Shown here one piece after another: positions 43,387 to 51,937 of a DNA stretch of 64,000 nt. Numbering within the stretch: the first letter of the stretch is position 1; the number at the start of each line of letters is the position of its first letter. The DNA is from Rhodoferax_B ferrireducens_A (GTDB lineage: Bacteria > Pseudomonadota > Gammaproteobacteria > Burkholderiales > Burkholderiaceae_C), in contig NZ_JAVDXT010000004.1 of assembly GCF_031458075.1 (NCBI RefSeq), forward strand, positions 434,001-498,000. Reading direction: 5' to 3'. The notes beneath the pieces are model-generated. The model had not been told where the DNA came from, ran no database searches, and worked only from the letters and a program-made list of their open reading frames with translations. A program made the position numbers and the translations under genes.

Positions 43387-44041
43387 GCGGTGGATTGTGC
43401 ACGGGTGGTAGTGGGAGGGCCGGCGCCGGTGCTGGGGCGTCGTCCCAGGTCAGGCGCGGGTCGAAACTCAAGGAGGCCAGCATGGTCAACACCACGACTG
43501 CGGCGAAAGCGGCAATGCCCACGCCGGCGGTGATTTCGGCAAAGCCCTGGATGCGCACCAGGCCGGCCAGCAAGGACACCACGAACACATCGAGCATGGA
43601 CCAGCGGCCGATCAGCTCGACCATGCGGTACAGCCGGGCCCGGTCTTCGCGGAAACGCGGGCTGCGCCGCTGGGCCATCCAGACCAGGGTGGTCAGCGCG
43701 CCCAGCTTGAACAGCGGCACCAGAAAGCTGGCCACAAACACAATGGCCGCCAGGCCCCAGGCACCGGTGACCCAGAAGTAGATGACACCGCTGAGAATGG
43801 TGTCCACCTTGGTATTGAGCAGGTTGCTGGTGATCATCACCGGCAGCAGATTCGCCGGCAGGTACATCAGGTAGGCCGCCGCCAGCAGCGCCCAGGTGCG
43901 GTTCAGGCTGTCGGTCTTGCGCCGGTGCAGCGGCGTGCCGCAAACGCCGCAGGCCTGGCCGTCGCCCGCACCTTGCCAGGCCGCACCGCAGTGGTGGCAG
44001 CCGACCAGGCCCAGGGAAGTGGCGGTCGCAGTCTCGGTCAT
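43364..44041 (-). CDS. pqiA: Paraquat-inducible protein A, second half
   Basis: A 225-residue inner-membrane protein with an N-terminal zinc ribbon (CHHC near residue 15, CGVC near 32) and four membrane helices (WALLAAAYLMYLPANLLPVM, WGLAAIVFVASFLVPLFKLG, VFVVSLLAGLVRIQG, IAAFAAVVVLTMLASL). It matches the second PqiA domain. The start overlaps the stop of the first half-gene (ATGA). Other proteobacteria have both halves in one protein. Confidence 0.92.
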   Translation of the reverse strand: MTETATATSLGLVGCHHCGAAWQGAGDGQACGVCGTPLHRRKTDSLNRTWALLAAAYLMYLPANLLPVMITSNLLNTKVDTILSGVIYFWVTGAWGLAAIVFVASFLVPLFKLGALTTLVWMAQRRSPRFREDRARLYRMVELIGRWSMLDVFVVSLLAGLVRIQGFAEITAGVGIAAFAAVVVLTMLASLSFDPRLTWDDAPAPAPALPLPPVHNPPHEPRPLA

Positions 44042-44652
44042 TCCGTGGATTCGGCAAACGCCATGTGCCAGAAGTTGCGCGGCTGGAACGACAGGATCAC
44101 GGTCAACAGCACGGTCAGCGCCACAAACGCGCCCAGCGCCGGGCCGATGATCACCTCGGCCGAGCTGGTGAGCTTGATGATGGCCACCAGCACGCCCAGC
44201 AGGAACACCTCGACCATGCCCCAGGGCAGCAGCGACTGCAGTATCCGCACCAGCCAGGCAAAGCCCAGCGGGCGGCGCTGGCGCGGCAGCGGCACCAGCA
44301 GGTAGAGCAGGATCAGCAACTGCATCAGCGGAAACAGCAGGGTGGTGGCCAGCACCAGCAGCGCGACTTCGGCCATGCCCTCCTGGCTCAGTGCCTGCAC
44401 GGCGCCGGCCAGGGTGACTTCGCTGTACTGGCCGCCCAGCGAGATGGCGACGATGGGGAACAGATTGGCCACCGCAAACATCAGCAGGCCGGCCAGCACC
44501 ATGGGCAGAATGCGCTGCTGCGCCCGGCCGGTGTAGCGCTCCAGCTCGGTGCCGCAGCGCGGGCAGCGCGCCACCTGGCCCCGGCCCAGAACCGCCTTCT
44601 GGTACACGGCATCGCAGCCTTCACAAATGACGACGTGGTGGACTTGCTGCAT
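44038..44652 (-). CDS. pqiA: Paraquat-inducible protein A, first half
   Basis: A 204-residue inner-membrane protein: zinc ribbon near the N-terminus (CEGC and CPRC), then four membrane helices (ILPMVLAGLLMFAVANLFPI, MAEVALLVLATTLLFPLMQL, WGMVEVFLLGVLVAIIKL, GAFVALTVLLTVILSF). It matches the first PqiA domain. The ATG at 44652 (MQQVHHVVICEGC) was chosen over the longer open frame. First gene of pqiA-pqiA-pqiB-pqiC. Confidence 0.92.
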   Translation of the reverse strand: MQQVHHVVICEGCDAVYQKAVLGRGQVARCPRCGTELERYTGRAQQRILPMVLAGLLMFAVANLFPIVAISLGGQYSEVTLAGAVQALSQEGMAEVALLVLATTLLFPLMQLLILLYLLVPLPRQRRPLGFAWLVRILQSLLPWGMVEVFLLGVLVAIIKLTSSAEVIIGPALGAFVALTVLLTVILSFQPRNFWHMAFAESTE

Positions 44653-44775
44653 GGCGGAGGTGCTCAAGGGGCGGGCGTAGGTAATGTGCAATGGTGTGCG
44701 ATGTAGGCAGGTACTTTAGTCGCTTTCGCCTGCCTGCCGCTATTCAAGCCTCTCTAGGTAAAGACATGATGAAGG

Positions 44776-46377
44776 CTAGGCACGCATTGGCAGCATTTGC
44801 AGGGCTCGGGGGCTGTCCGCAACCGTGCCCAGCTTGAACAGGCCGACCATCCGCGTCAAATTGCCGGCTTGCTCTTTCAGCGACTCGGCGGCAGCGGCCG
44901 ACTGCTCTACCAGTGCCGCGTTCTGCTGTGTCATCTGGTCGAGCTGGGCCACTGCTCCGTTGACTCTTTCAATGCCGTCGGATTGCGCGCTGGACGAGGC
45001 GGAAATCTCGCCGATGATGAGGGAAACCTTTTGCACCGAGTCCACGATGTCCTGCATTGCATGGCCGGCGTCGCCCACCAGGGTGGTACCGGCCTGGACC
45101 TTGTCGACCGAGGCGGCAATCAGGCCCTTGATTTCCCGGGCTGCTTCGGCGGCCCGCCCGGCAAGATTGCGCACCTCGCTGGCGACCACCGCAAAGCCCC
45201 GTCCCTGTTCGCCGGCGCGGGCTGCTTCGACCGCGGCATTCAGCGCCAGGATATTGGTCTGGAACGCGATGCCGTCAATCACGCTGGTGATGTCGGAAAT
45301 CTTGCGGGAACTGGCGTTGATGTCTTCCATGGTGGACACCACGCGCAGCACCACGGCGCCGCCACGGGCAGCCAGGCCCGCCGCCGAAGTTGCCAGCTGG
45401 TGGGCGTTGTGTGCCGCGTCCACGCTCTGGCGCACCGTGTCGGTCAGCTCGGCCATGGAGGACGCGGCTTGCTGCAAATTGCTGGAGGTGTGCTCGGTGC
45501 GCAGGCTCAAGTCCTGGGTGCCCATGGCCACTTCCGCGCTGGCGGTCTGGATCGATTCGGCCGATTGGGAGATTTCGCCCACCAGGGATTTCATGCGGTC
45601 CTGCATGGTGCGTATGGCCTCCAGCAGGCGGCCGGTTTCGTCCGTGGCGTGCACCTCCACCGCCGATGTCAGATCGCAGTCGGCAATCCGCTCGGCCACC
45701 ACCATGGCGCGTTGCACCGGTGTGGTGACGCTGCGCGTGATGCGCCAGGAAATCAGGCCGCCCAGCGCCAGAGACACCACGACCAGCACCAGCATGGTGG
45801 CCAGCGTATGGCGCTGCTGGGTTTTTGCCAGAGTCGATGCATCCAGCGACTGTTGGTCCTGCAAGTCCACCAGCAGTGCTACTTTTTGGCGCCACTGTGC
45901 TTCTTCCTCCTGCATCTTGCCGGTCAGGGTGCTGACCGCCGCCGTGCTGTCGCCGCTGCTGCCCTGTGCGACCGCCTGGTCGATGGAGGGCAGGGCCCGC
46001 AGACTGGCTTTTACGATCTCCTGCAGAGCGGCCTTTTCTTCGTCTGTGGCCATGGCGGCGACCAGGCGCGACTGCGTCTGTGCATAGCGCGACTGGGCTT
46101 CGGCGACCTGTTTGACTTCGGCATCGATCTTCTGCATGTCGGTGAACAAGGTGACATTCCGGACGTGCAGCGCCAGTTCATTGATGTTGCCCATCAGGTC
46201 GCGGGCCAGCCGGATCTTGCTGGCGTTCACTTCGGTGATCTGTTCCAGCTGGCTGGCCATGCTGCGCAGGCCGAGCCCGCTGACCACGGCGACCGTCAGG
46301 AGAAGCGCCAGCACGGTGCCGAAGCCCAGGCCCAGGCGGCGTGCAATGGAGGAGGAAGATCTGGAGGTAGAGGGCAT
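44776..46377 (-). CDS. Methyl-accepting chemotaxis protein
   Basis: A 533-residue chemoreceptor. Membrane helices at about 15-37 and 190-212 enclose a 150-residue helical periplasmic domain of the four-helix-bundle type; a HAMP domain (about 212-265) precedes the signalling domain with the hairpin tip ISDITSVIDGIAFQTNILAL and VASEVRNLAGRAAEAAREIK. The C-terminus lacks a CheR-binding pentapeptide. It is the last gene of a run with the PhnD-like binding protein only 27 bases upstream, which suggests it senses through that protein or the same ligand. Confidence 0.94.
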   Translation of the reverse strand: MPSTSRSSSSIARRLGLGFGTVLALLLTVAVVSGLGLRSMASQLEQITEVNASKIRLARDLMGNINELALHVRNVTLFTDMQKIDAEVKQVAEAQSRYAQTQSRLVAAMATDEEKAALQEIVKASLRALPSIDQAVAQGSSGDSTAAVSTLTGKMQEEEAQWRQKVALLVDLQDQQSLDASTLAKTQQRHTLATMLVLVVVSLALGGLISWRITRSVTTPVQRAMVVAERIADCDLTSAVEVHATDETGRLLEAIRTMQDRMKSLVGEISQSAESIQTASAEVAMGTQDLSLRTEHTSSNLQQAASSMAELTDTVRQSVDAAHNAHQLATSAAGLAARGGAVVLRVVSTMEDINASSRKISDITSVIDGIAFQTNILALNAAVEAARAGEQGRGFAVVASEVRNLAGRAAEAAREIKGLIAASVDKVQAGTTLVGDAGHAMQDIVDSVQKVSLIIGEISASSSAQSDGIERVNGAVAQLDQMTQQNAALVEQSAAAAESLKEQAGNLTRMVGLFKLGTVADSPRALQMLPMRA

Positions 46378-46403
46378 GGAAGTCTTTGCTGGTTGGCGGG
46401 CAC

Positions 46404-47408
46404 TTAGGGGCTGATACGCTTGAGACGGAGCTCCAGACGGGAGCCGCGTTCTATCGCTGCATTGATACGCTGCTGTCGGTCACTGGCAGACTGTGTTTTG
46501 TCGTTGTCAATGGCTTGCCGGGTCTTGAACATTTCCAGATCGGCAATCGGCACCAGTTGCCGGTTGCTGGATGGACGGAATCGGGACAAGCCATTGACCG
46601 CCAGCAGAATGCGCTGCTCTTCGGGCTTGCTGGTGCCAAAGCCGGTCACAAATTTCTGGATGGATTTTTTCAGATCGGGTGGCAGGCTGGCTTTCCAGAG
46701 CAGAGGCGACTGCGGTATCAGTGGTGACTCCCAGACGACCTTGAGCTTGCGCGCCATGTCGGGAAAGTCGCGTTGGAAAAAGGCCAGCTCTTCGTTGTTG
46801 GCCGTGGCGATATCCACTGTGCCCTGGGCCAGCTTTGTCAGGTTCTGCTGGTGGCTACCGACTTCTACCGACTTGAAAATCGCTTGGGCATTGTTGATGC
46901 CACTTTTATGGAACGCGAAATACAGCGGCACCAGATAGCCGGACGTGCTTTTGGGGTCGCCGTCGCTAAAGCGCAGGCTTTTGGCCTGTTGCAGTACCTG
47001 GTCCAGCGAATCAGCGGTTACGCCGTGGTGCGCGACCAGAATGGACTTGTAGCCCACGCTGCCATCCTGCGCGACCATTTGGGCAAATATCTCGCCCGCC
47101 CCACTCTCCACCACATCCAGGGCCGGGACATTGCCCATCCAGGCGATGTCCATCTCTCCGACCGCAAAGGCCTTGACGATGTCGCCCTGGCTTGTGTAAA
47201 CCCTGAGCTCCATCGCTTGCCCTACGGCCAGGCCCAGGCGTTTGACGAAAGGCTCCCAGTTTGCCCGCGTTTCGTCCGGGGCTCGGGGCGAGATCAGGCC
47301 AAATACCAAGGTGGAAGAGGCTGTCTTGGGCTGTGCCTGGGCCGGCACCCGCAGGCCCGTGCAGACAGCCGCCAAACCCGCAATGATGTGCCGGCGTGGA
47401 TAGAGCAT
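46404..47408 (-). CDS. PhnD-like periplasmic binding protein
   Basis: A 334-residue exported protein of the phosphate/phosphonate-binding (PhnD) family. A signal peptide ends near residue 25 (RVPAQAQ). The family core is visible: STLVFGLISPRAPDETRANW, VYTSQGDIVKAFAVGEMDIAW with the hallmark segment, and GDPKSTSGYLVPLYFAF, in which the SxS-type loop binds a phosphonate or phosphate group. No phosphonate permease or lyase is near, so it may be a sensor partner of the adjacent chemoreceptor or feed the upstream transporter. It starts 25 bases after the ATPase gene ends. Confidence 0.88.
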   Translation of the reverse strand: MLYPRRHIIAGLAAVCTGLRVPAQAQPKTASSTLVFGLISPRAPDETRANWEPFVKRLGLAVGQAMELRVYTSQGDIVKAFAVGEMDIAWMGNVPALDVVESGAGEIFAQMVAQDGSVGYKSILVAHHGVTADSLDQVLQQAKSLRFSDGDPKSTSGYLVPLYFAFHKSGINNAQAIFKSVEVGSHQQNLTKLAQGTVDIATANNEELAFFQRDFPDMARKLKVVWESPLIPQSPLLWKASLPPDLKKSIQKFVTGFGTSKPEEQRILLAVNGLSRFRPSSNRQLVPIADLEMFKTRQAIDNDKTQSASDRQQRINAAIERGSRLELRLKRISP

Positions 47409-47433
47409 GTTCAGCAGACTGGCAGCGGCGCCG

Positions 47434-48480
47434 TCAGGCGGGCACGACCGAGATACCGCGGCTGGGCAGGTTCAAGGACACGGCGTCGCCCAGTTTCCAA
47501 TCGGTGGCGACGTCTGACGACACCACAAAGATCGGGCCCAGGCCGGTATCCACCGTCAGCTCGTAGATGCTGCCCAGATAGGCTTTCTTGGCGATCACGC
47601 CCGCCAGTCCGCCTTCGCTGGGCTGGCCTACCGTCCAGGCTTCGGGCCGGATGGCTGCCTTGATAGGGCCTGGCTGGACCGGGTGCAGGGCCTTCAGGCG
47701 CAGCGTGCCCACCTGTACGCTGCCATCGGCCAATGCCTGGCCTGGAAACAACATCGCTTCGCCCATGAAGCCCGCCACAAATTCGCTGCAGGGGCGTTCG
47801 TACAGATCCGAAGGCGTACCGGCTTGCGCGACCAGGCCCTGGTCCATCACGATGATCTGGTCGCTGACCGCCAGGGCTTCGCTCTGGTCGTGCGTCACAT
47901 AGGCCACGGTCAGGCCCAGGCGCTGCTGCAGCCCGCGGATTTCTTCGCGCATGGAACGGCGCAGCCGGGCGTCCAGGTTGCTTAAAGGCTCGTCAAACAG
48001 CAGTACCGAGGGCTCGAGCACCAAGGCCCGGGCCACCGCCACCCGCTGCTGCTGTCCGCCAGACAGCTCGCTGGGCAGGCGCTCGTCGTAGCCATTCAGG
48101 CCCACGGCGGACATGGCCGCGTGTGCGCGTTCCAGAATCTCGGCCGCCTTGACGCCGCTGACGCTCAGGCCATAGCTCACGTTTTCCAGCACGCTCATAT
48201 GCGGGAACAGTGCATAGCTTTGGAACACCATGCTGACGTTGCGTTCGGCCGGGCCCAGGTGGGTTACGTCGCGGCCGTCGATCAGGATCTGGCCCGAGCT
48301 CGGCGTTTCCAGGCCGGCGATCATGCGCAGCGTGGTGGTTTTGCCGCAGCCGGAGGGGCCCAGAATCGTGGTCAAGCTGCCCTTGGGGACGGTGAAGCTG
48401 ATGCCTTTGACGACCAGCGGCGAGCGCTCGCCGCCATAGCGTTTGCCTACGTTCTTGAATTCAATGCCTGCTTGGGTCAT
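47434..48480 (-). CDS. ABC importer ATPase, AfuC-like (first copy, next to the permease)
   Basis: A 348-residue ATPase. Walker A GPSGCGKTTT near residue 37, Q-loop FQSYALFPHMSVLENV, signature LSGGQQQRVAVARA and Walker B LLFDEPLSNLD are intact. After residue 240 a TOBE-type regulatory domain follows. ATG at 48480 was chosen; the longer open frame includes a less plausible leader. Its neighbour is the fused permease (55 bases upstream), and a second ATPase of the same family lies before the binding-protein gene. Confidence 0.9.
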   Translation of the reverse strand: MTQAGIEFKNVGKRYGGERSPLVVKGISFTVPKGSLTTILGPSGCGKTTTLRMIAGLETPSSGQILIDGRDVTHLGPAERNVSMVFQSYALFPHMSVLENVSYGLSVSGVKAAEILERAHAAMSAVGLNGYDERLPSELSGGQQQRVAVARALVLEPSVLLFDEPLSNLDARLRRSMREEIRGLQQRLGLTVAYVTHDQSEALAVSDQIIVMDQGLVAQAGTPSDLYERPCSEFVAGFMGEAMLFPGQALADGSVQVGTLRLKALHPVQPGPIKAAIRPEAWTVGQPSEGGLAGVIAKKAYLGSIYELTVDTGLGPIFVVSSDVATDWKLGDAVSLNLPSRGISVVPA

Positions 48481-48535
48481 GTGGAATATTCCTTGGTGTG
48501 TTGCATGGGTATGGAGGGGGGGCGGTAGCCATGGG

Positions 48536-50740
48536 CTACTTGTTGGCGCCCACGCGGCGGCGGCCGAGCTTGCGTTCACCGACGAAAAACTGGATCAAGG
48601 CCGTGACCAGGGACATCAGCAGAATCAGCACCGTGCAATAGGCCAGCGCGACCCCGTAGTCGCCGTTGCCGACCCGGCCAATGATGTAGGTGGTGGCCAG
48701 TTCGTACTCGGCCGTGACCAGGAAGATGACGGCCGACACGGTGGTCATGGAGCGCACAAAGCTGTAGACCAGCGCGGCCACCAGGGCCGGCTTGAGCAGC
48801 GGCAGCACCACCCTGCGCAGGGTCGTCATGCTGCTGGCCCGCAGCATCACCGACGCTTCGTCCAGCGATTTGTCCAGCTGCTTGAAGGACGCGGTGCCGG
48901 CCCGCACACCCACCGGCAGGTTGCGGAACACAAAGCACAGCACGATCACCAGGCCGGTGCCGGTGAGCTCGACCGGCGGCACGTTGAAGGCCAGGATGTA
49001 GCTAACGCCCAGCACCGTGCCGGGGATCGCAAAGGTCAGCAGCGCCGAGAATTCAAACAAGCCCTTGCCCCGGAACTCGGTGCGCGCCATCAACCAGGCG
49101 ATCAGCAAGCCGATGCTGGCGCAGATCGGCGCGGCGATGGCGGCCAGCGTGATGGTGGTGAACAGCGAACTCCAGGCCGTGCCCGCCCAGACCAGGCCAT
49201 GCTCGCCCATCTGCACGTCGAATGCAGTTTTGAAATGCACCAGGGTCAGGCTGTAGTCGCGGCCCCAGATCTTGACGAAGCCGCCCGCAAAGGCGAACAG
49301 GTAGACCACCACCGTGAACGCCAGCCAGGGGCCGGCCACCCAGGTGCAAACGCGGCGCACCAGGGTGGGCAATTCCATGGGCACACCCGCATCGCCTTTG
49401 CCCGACACCGTGGTGAAGCTGGTGCTGCCCAGAATGCGCCGCTGGACGAAGAACACGGTCAGTGCGAACACCGTCAGCACCAGTGCCAGTGCGGCCGCCA
49501 TGCCCTGGTCCAGCGAGGCGCCGACGATGGCAAAGAAGATGTCGGTGGACAGCACCGCATAGTCGCCACCCAGCAGGATGGGGTTGCCGAAGTCGGCAAT
49601 GCTTTCAATGAAGCCCACCAGAAAGGCATTGGCCAGGCCCGGCGCCAGCAGCGGCAGGGTCACGGTGGTAAAGGTCTTCATGCGGCTGGCCCGCAGGGTT
49701 TGCGCGGCTTCTTCCAGCGAGGGGCTGATGCCTTGCACCACGCCGCGCATGATCATGTAGGCGATCGGGGTAAAGGCGAACAGCTGGGCCAGCCAGACGC
49801 CGAACACGCCGTAGAACCAGCGCGAAGGGACAACGCCAAACCACGACTCCAGCAGCTGGTTGATGATGCCCGCACGGCCAAACAGCAGTATCAGCCCCAG
49901 GCCGACCACAAAGGGTGGCGTGATGATGGGCAGCATGGCCAGCGCGCTCAGCGGCTTCTGGATGCGCTTGTCCGAGCCGCGCTCGGAGATCAAGGCAATC
50001 ATGGTGCCCAGCACCGTGGTGCCGGCTGCTGTCAGCAAAGCCAGGTACAAGGTATTCCAGGCGACACCGCAATGCACGCCGGAACGCAGGCAGCCCAGGC
50101 CCCATACCCGTTCGGTGCCGATGCGGTTCCATACGGCGGCGATGGCAAAGTTGCCGTCTTCGGTATAGAAGGCCGCGGCCAGCGACTTGGCCACCGGAAA
50201 CACCACGAACAGGCATAGCAGTGCCGCGCAACCTACCACCGTGGCCGCCACAAACACATCGCCGCGGAAGTAGCCGAGCCGGGCAATGCCCGAGCCCAGC
50301 AGCATCACCAGGCAGACCAGGACCACAAAGCCACCCCAGCCGATGCCAAATTGCCCTTGCGGCAAGGCACCCAGCGCGGCATTCAGCCATTCATACGACC
50401 AGCCGGTGGCGCCGATGGTGAAGCCGCTGACCCCGATTCCCAGCAAACCCACCAGTGCGCCGGCAACCAGCACGCCACCCTGGCGCCGGCCGGCGGGCAA
50501 CAAGGCGCCCAGCCCTGCGATCAGCAGGCCGGCCATGCCTGTCCAGAGCCAGGCGCGGCCATGCACGGCGGCTTGCGTCACGCCATTGGCCGACACCTGC
50601 TCGGAAAACAGCTTGGACATGGCTGCAAGCAGCGAGCCGCTTTGCAGGAAATACCACGGCAAGGCGAGATAGGCGGCGAAGCCTATGAGGACCCAGGCGT
50701 ATATCGCGCGCTGGGTTCGTTCTGTAAATTGGACTGGCAT
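48536..50740 (-). CDS. ABC importer permease, fused double domain, AfuB-like
   Basis: A 734-residue polytopic protein with an N-terminal extension of about 200 residues (several helices) and two permease domains. Each has an EAA loop: EEAAQTLRAS around residue 345 and DEASVMLRAS around 635, contacting the ATPase. The two domains together make the whole channel, as in FbpB and AfuB. Starts 81 bases after the binding protein gene. The N-terminal extra region is not typical of all FbpB-like permeases. Confidence 0.92.
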   Translation of the reverse strand: MPVQFTERTQRAIYAWVLIGFAAYLALPWYFLQSGSLLAAMSKLFSEQVSANGVTQAAVHGRAWLWTGMAGLLIAGLGALLPAGRRQGGVLVAGALVGLLGIGVSGFTIGATGWSYEWLNAALGALPQGQFGIGWGGFVVLVCLVMLLGSGIARLGYFRGDVFVAATVVGCAALLCLFVVFPVAKSLAAAFYTEDGNFAIAAVWNRIGTERVWGLGCLRSGVHCGVAWNTLYLALLTAAGTTVLGTMIALISERGSDKRIQKPLSALAMLPIITPPFVVGLGLILLFGRAGIINQLLESWFGVVPSRWFYGVFGVWLAQLFAFTPIAYMIMRGVVQGISPSLEEAAQTLRASRMKTFTTVTLPLLAPGLANAFLVGFIESIADFGNPILLGGDYAVLSTDIFFAIVGASLDQGMAAALALVLTVFALTVFFVQRRILGSTSFTTVSGKGDAGVPMELPTLVRRVCTWVAGPWLAFTVVVYLFAFAGGFVKIWGRDYSLTLVHFKTAFDVQMGEHGLVWAGTAWSSLFTTITLAAIAAPICASIGLLIAWLMARTEFRGKGLFEFSALLTFAIPGTVLGVSYILAFNVPPVELTGTGLVIVLCFVFRNLPVGVRAGTASFKQLDKSLDEASVMLRASSMTTLRRVVLPLLKPALVAALVYSFVRSMTTVSAVIFLVTAEYELATTYIIGRVGNGDYGVALAYCTVLILLMSLVTALIQFFVGERKLGRRRVGANK

Positions 50741-50821
50741 AAAGGAACGATCTGTAGGAATGGAGGGGCTGCGCTGCAGGGCGGTATCGGCGGCCCCCGC
50801 GCGGGGCTCGCCGATACGGGC

Positions 50822-51847
50822 TTACTTGGCCTGGTTGAAGACCTTGCGTTCCCAGTTCAGGATCAGTTGGCGGCGCACGGCGGCCTGGCCGTACTTGGCG
50901 TAGTCGTAGTCGATCAGCTTGATCTTCTTGAAATCAGGGATGCGCGGGTCCAGCGGCGTGCTCTTGTTGGACGGCAGCTGGAACTGTTTGGCGGTGACCC
51001 CGAACTGCTGTGCACCCGGCGTCAAGGCCCATTCGTAGAGCTTCTTGGCGTTGTCCAGATTGCGTGCGCCCTTGATCAGGGACATGGAGCCGATCTCGGC
51101 GCCCGTGCCATCGGCGGGAGTGACTGCGTCTACCGGGAAGCCCTGGGCCTTTTCTCCGGGCGCATCGTGCACAAAGCTGATCGACAGGGCGGCCTCGCCC
51201 CGCGCGACCGCCTTGATCGGGCCGACGCCGGAGCGTGGATAGGTGCTGATGTTCTTGTGCAATGCCGACAGGTATTCAAATGCTTTGTCTTCGCCCATGA
51301 GCTGCACCAGCGTGGCAATCATGGTGTAGGCCGTGCCGCTGGCGCGCGGGTCGGACACCTGGATTTCGCCCTTGTACTCGGGCTTCAGCAGATCGGCCCA
51401 GACCTTGGGGATGGGCAGCTTTTTCTTGGCCAGCAACTCGGTGTTGTAGCCAAAGCCCAGTGGGCCTGAGTACACGCCTACCGTCTTGTAGCCGGCTTGT
51501 TCGGCCTGCTTTTGCGCCCAGACATGCAGCTGGGGCAGGGTGGCGGATTTGTATTCCAGGGTCAGGTTCTGTTCGGCTGCCAGTAAATGTGGATCGCCTG
51601 TGCCGCCAAACCAGAGGTCGGTCTTGGGATTGGCGCGCTCTGCGGTGATTTGCGCCAAGGCCTCGCCCGAGCCCTTGAGGGTCATGTTGACCTTGATGCC
51701 GCGGGTTTTGGCGAAGGTGATCTGGATCAAGTTGCACCAGTCCGCCTGGGCAGAGCAAATCACGTTGACTTCGCCGCCGTCCTGGGCGAAGGCGGGCATG
51801 CCCAAGGCCAGCAACAAGGGGGCGATGAAGAAGCGGTTCTTTTTCAC
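50822..51847 (-). CDS. Periplasmic solute-binding protein, AfuA-like (probable hexose-phosphate binder)
   Basis: A 341-residue protein: signal peptide of about 22 residues (MKKNRFFIAPLLLALGMPAF then AQ), mature start near DGGEVNVI. The segments KGSGEALAQITAERANPKTD, WFGGTGDPHLLAAEQ and YSGPLGFGYNTELLAKKKLP fit AfuA. From memory, the Actinobacillus AfuA structure uses His205, Asp206 and Glu229 (mature numbering) to hold hexose phosphate; here H227, D228 and E251 fall at exactly those places after removing 22 residues. Ferric-binding relatives use tyrosines instead. The likely substrate is a sugar phosphate rather than iron; assays have not been done. Confidence 0.88.
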   Translation of the reverse strand: MKKNRFFIAPLLLALGMPAFAQDGGEVNVICSAQADWCNLIQITFAKTRGIKVNMTLKGSGEALAQITAERANPKTDLWFGGTGDPHLLAAEQNLTLEYKSATLPQLHVWAQKQAEQAGYKTVGVYSGPLGFGYNTELLAKKKLPIPKVWADLLKPEYKGEIQVSDPRASGTAYTMIATLVQLMGEDKAFEYLSALHKNISTYPRSGVGPIKAVARGEAALSISFVHDAPGEKAQGFPVDAVTPADGTGAEIGSMSLIKGARNLDNAKKLYEWALTPGAQQFGVTAKQFQLPSNKSTPLDPRIPDFKKIKLIDYDYAKYGQAAVRRQLILNWERKVFNQAK

Positions 51848-51937
51848 TTAAATCTCCTGGAATATGGACGCAGGGGTCCGTTTGAAAAATGGGGAATCTG
51901 TAGAAATGGCGGGTGCGGTGGGTCTATCGGTCTGGCG

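Noticed and set aside
48443..50218. Long open frame on the plus strand antisense to the permease gene
   Set aside because: His/Gln/Arg-rich composition and no domain pattern; it is the complement of a well-supported GC-rich permease gene.
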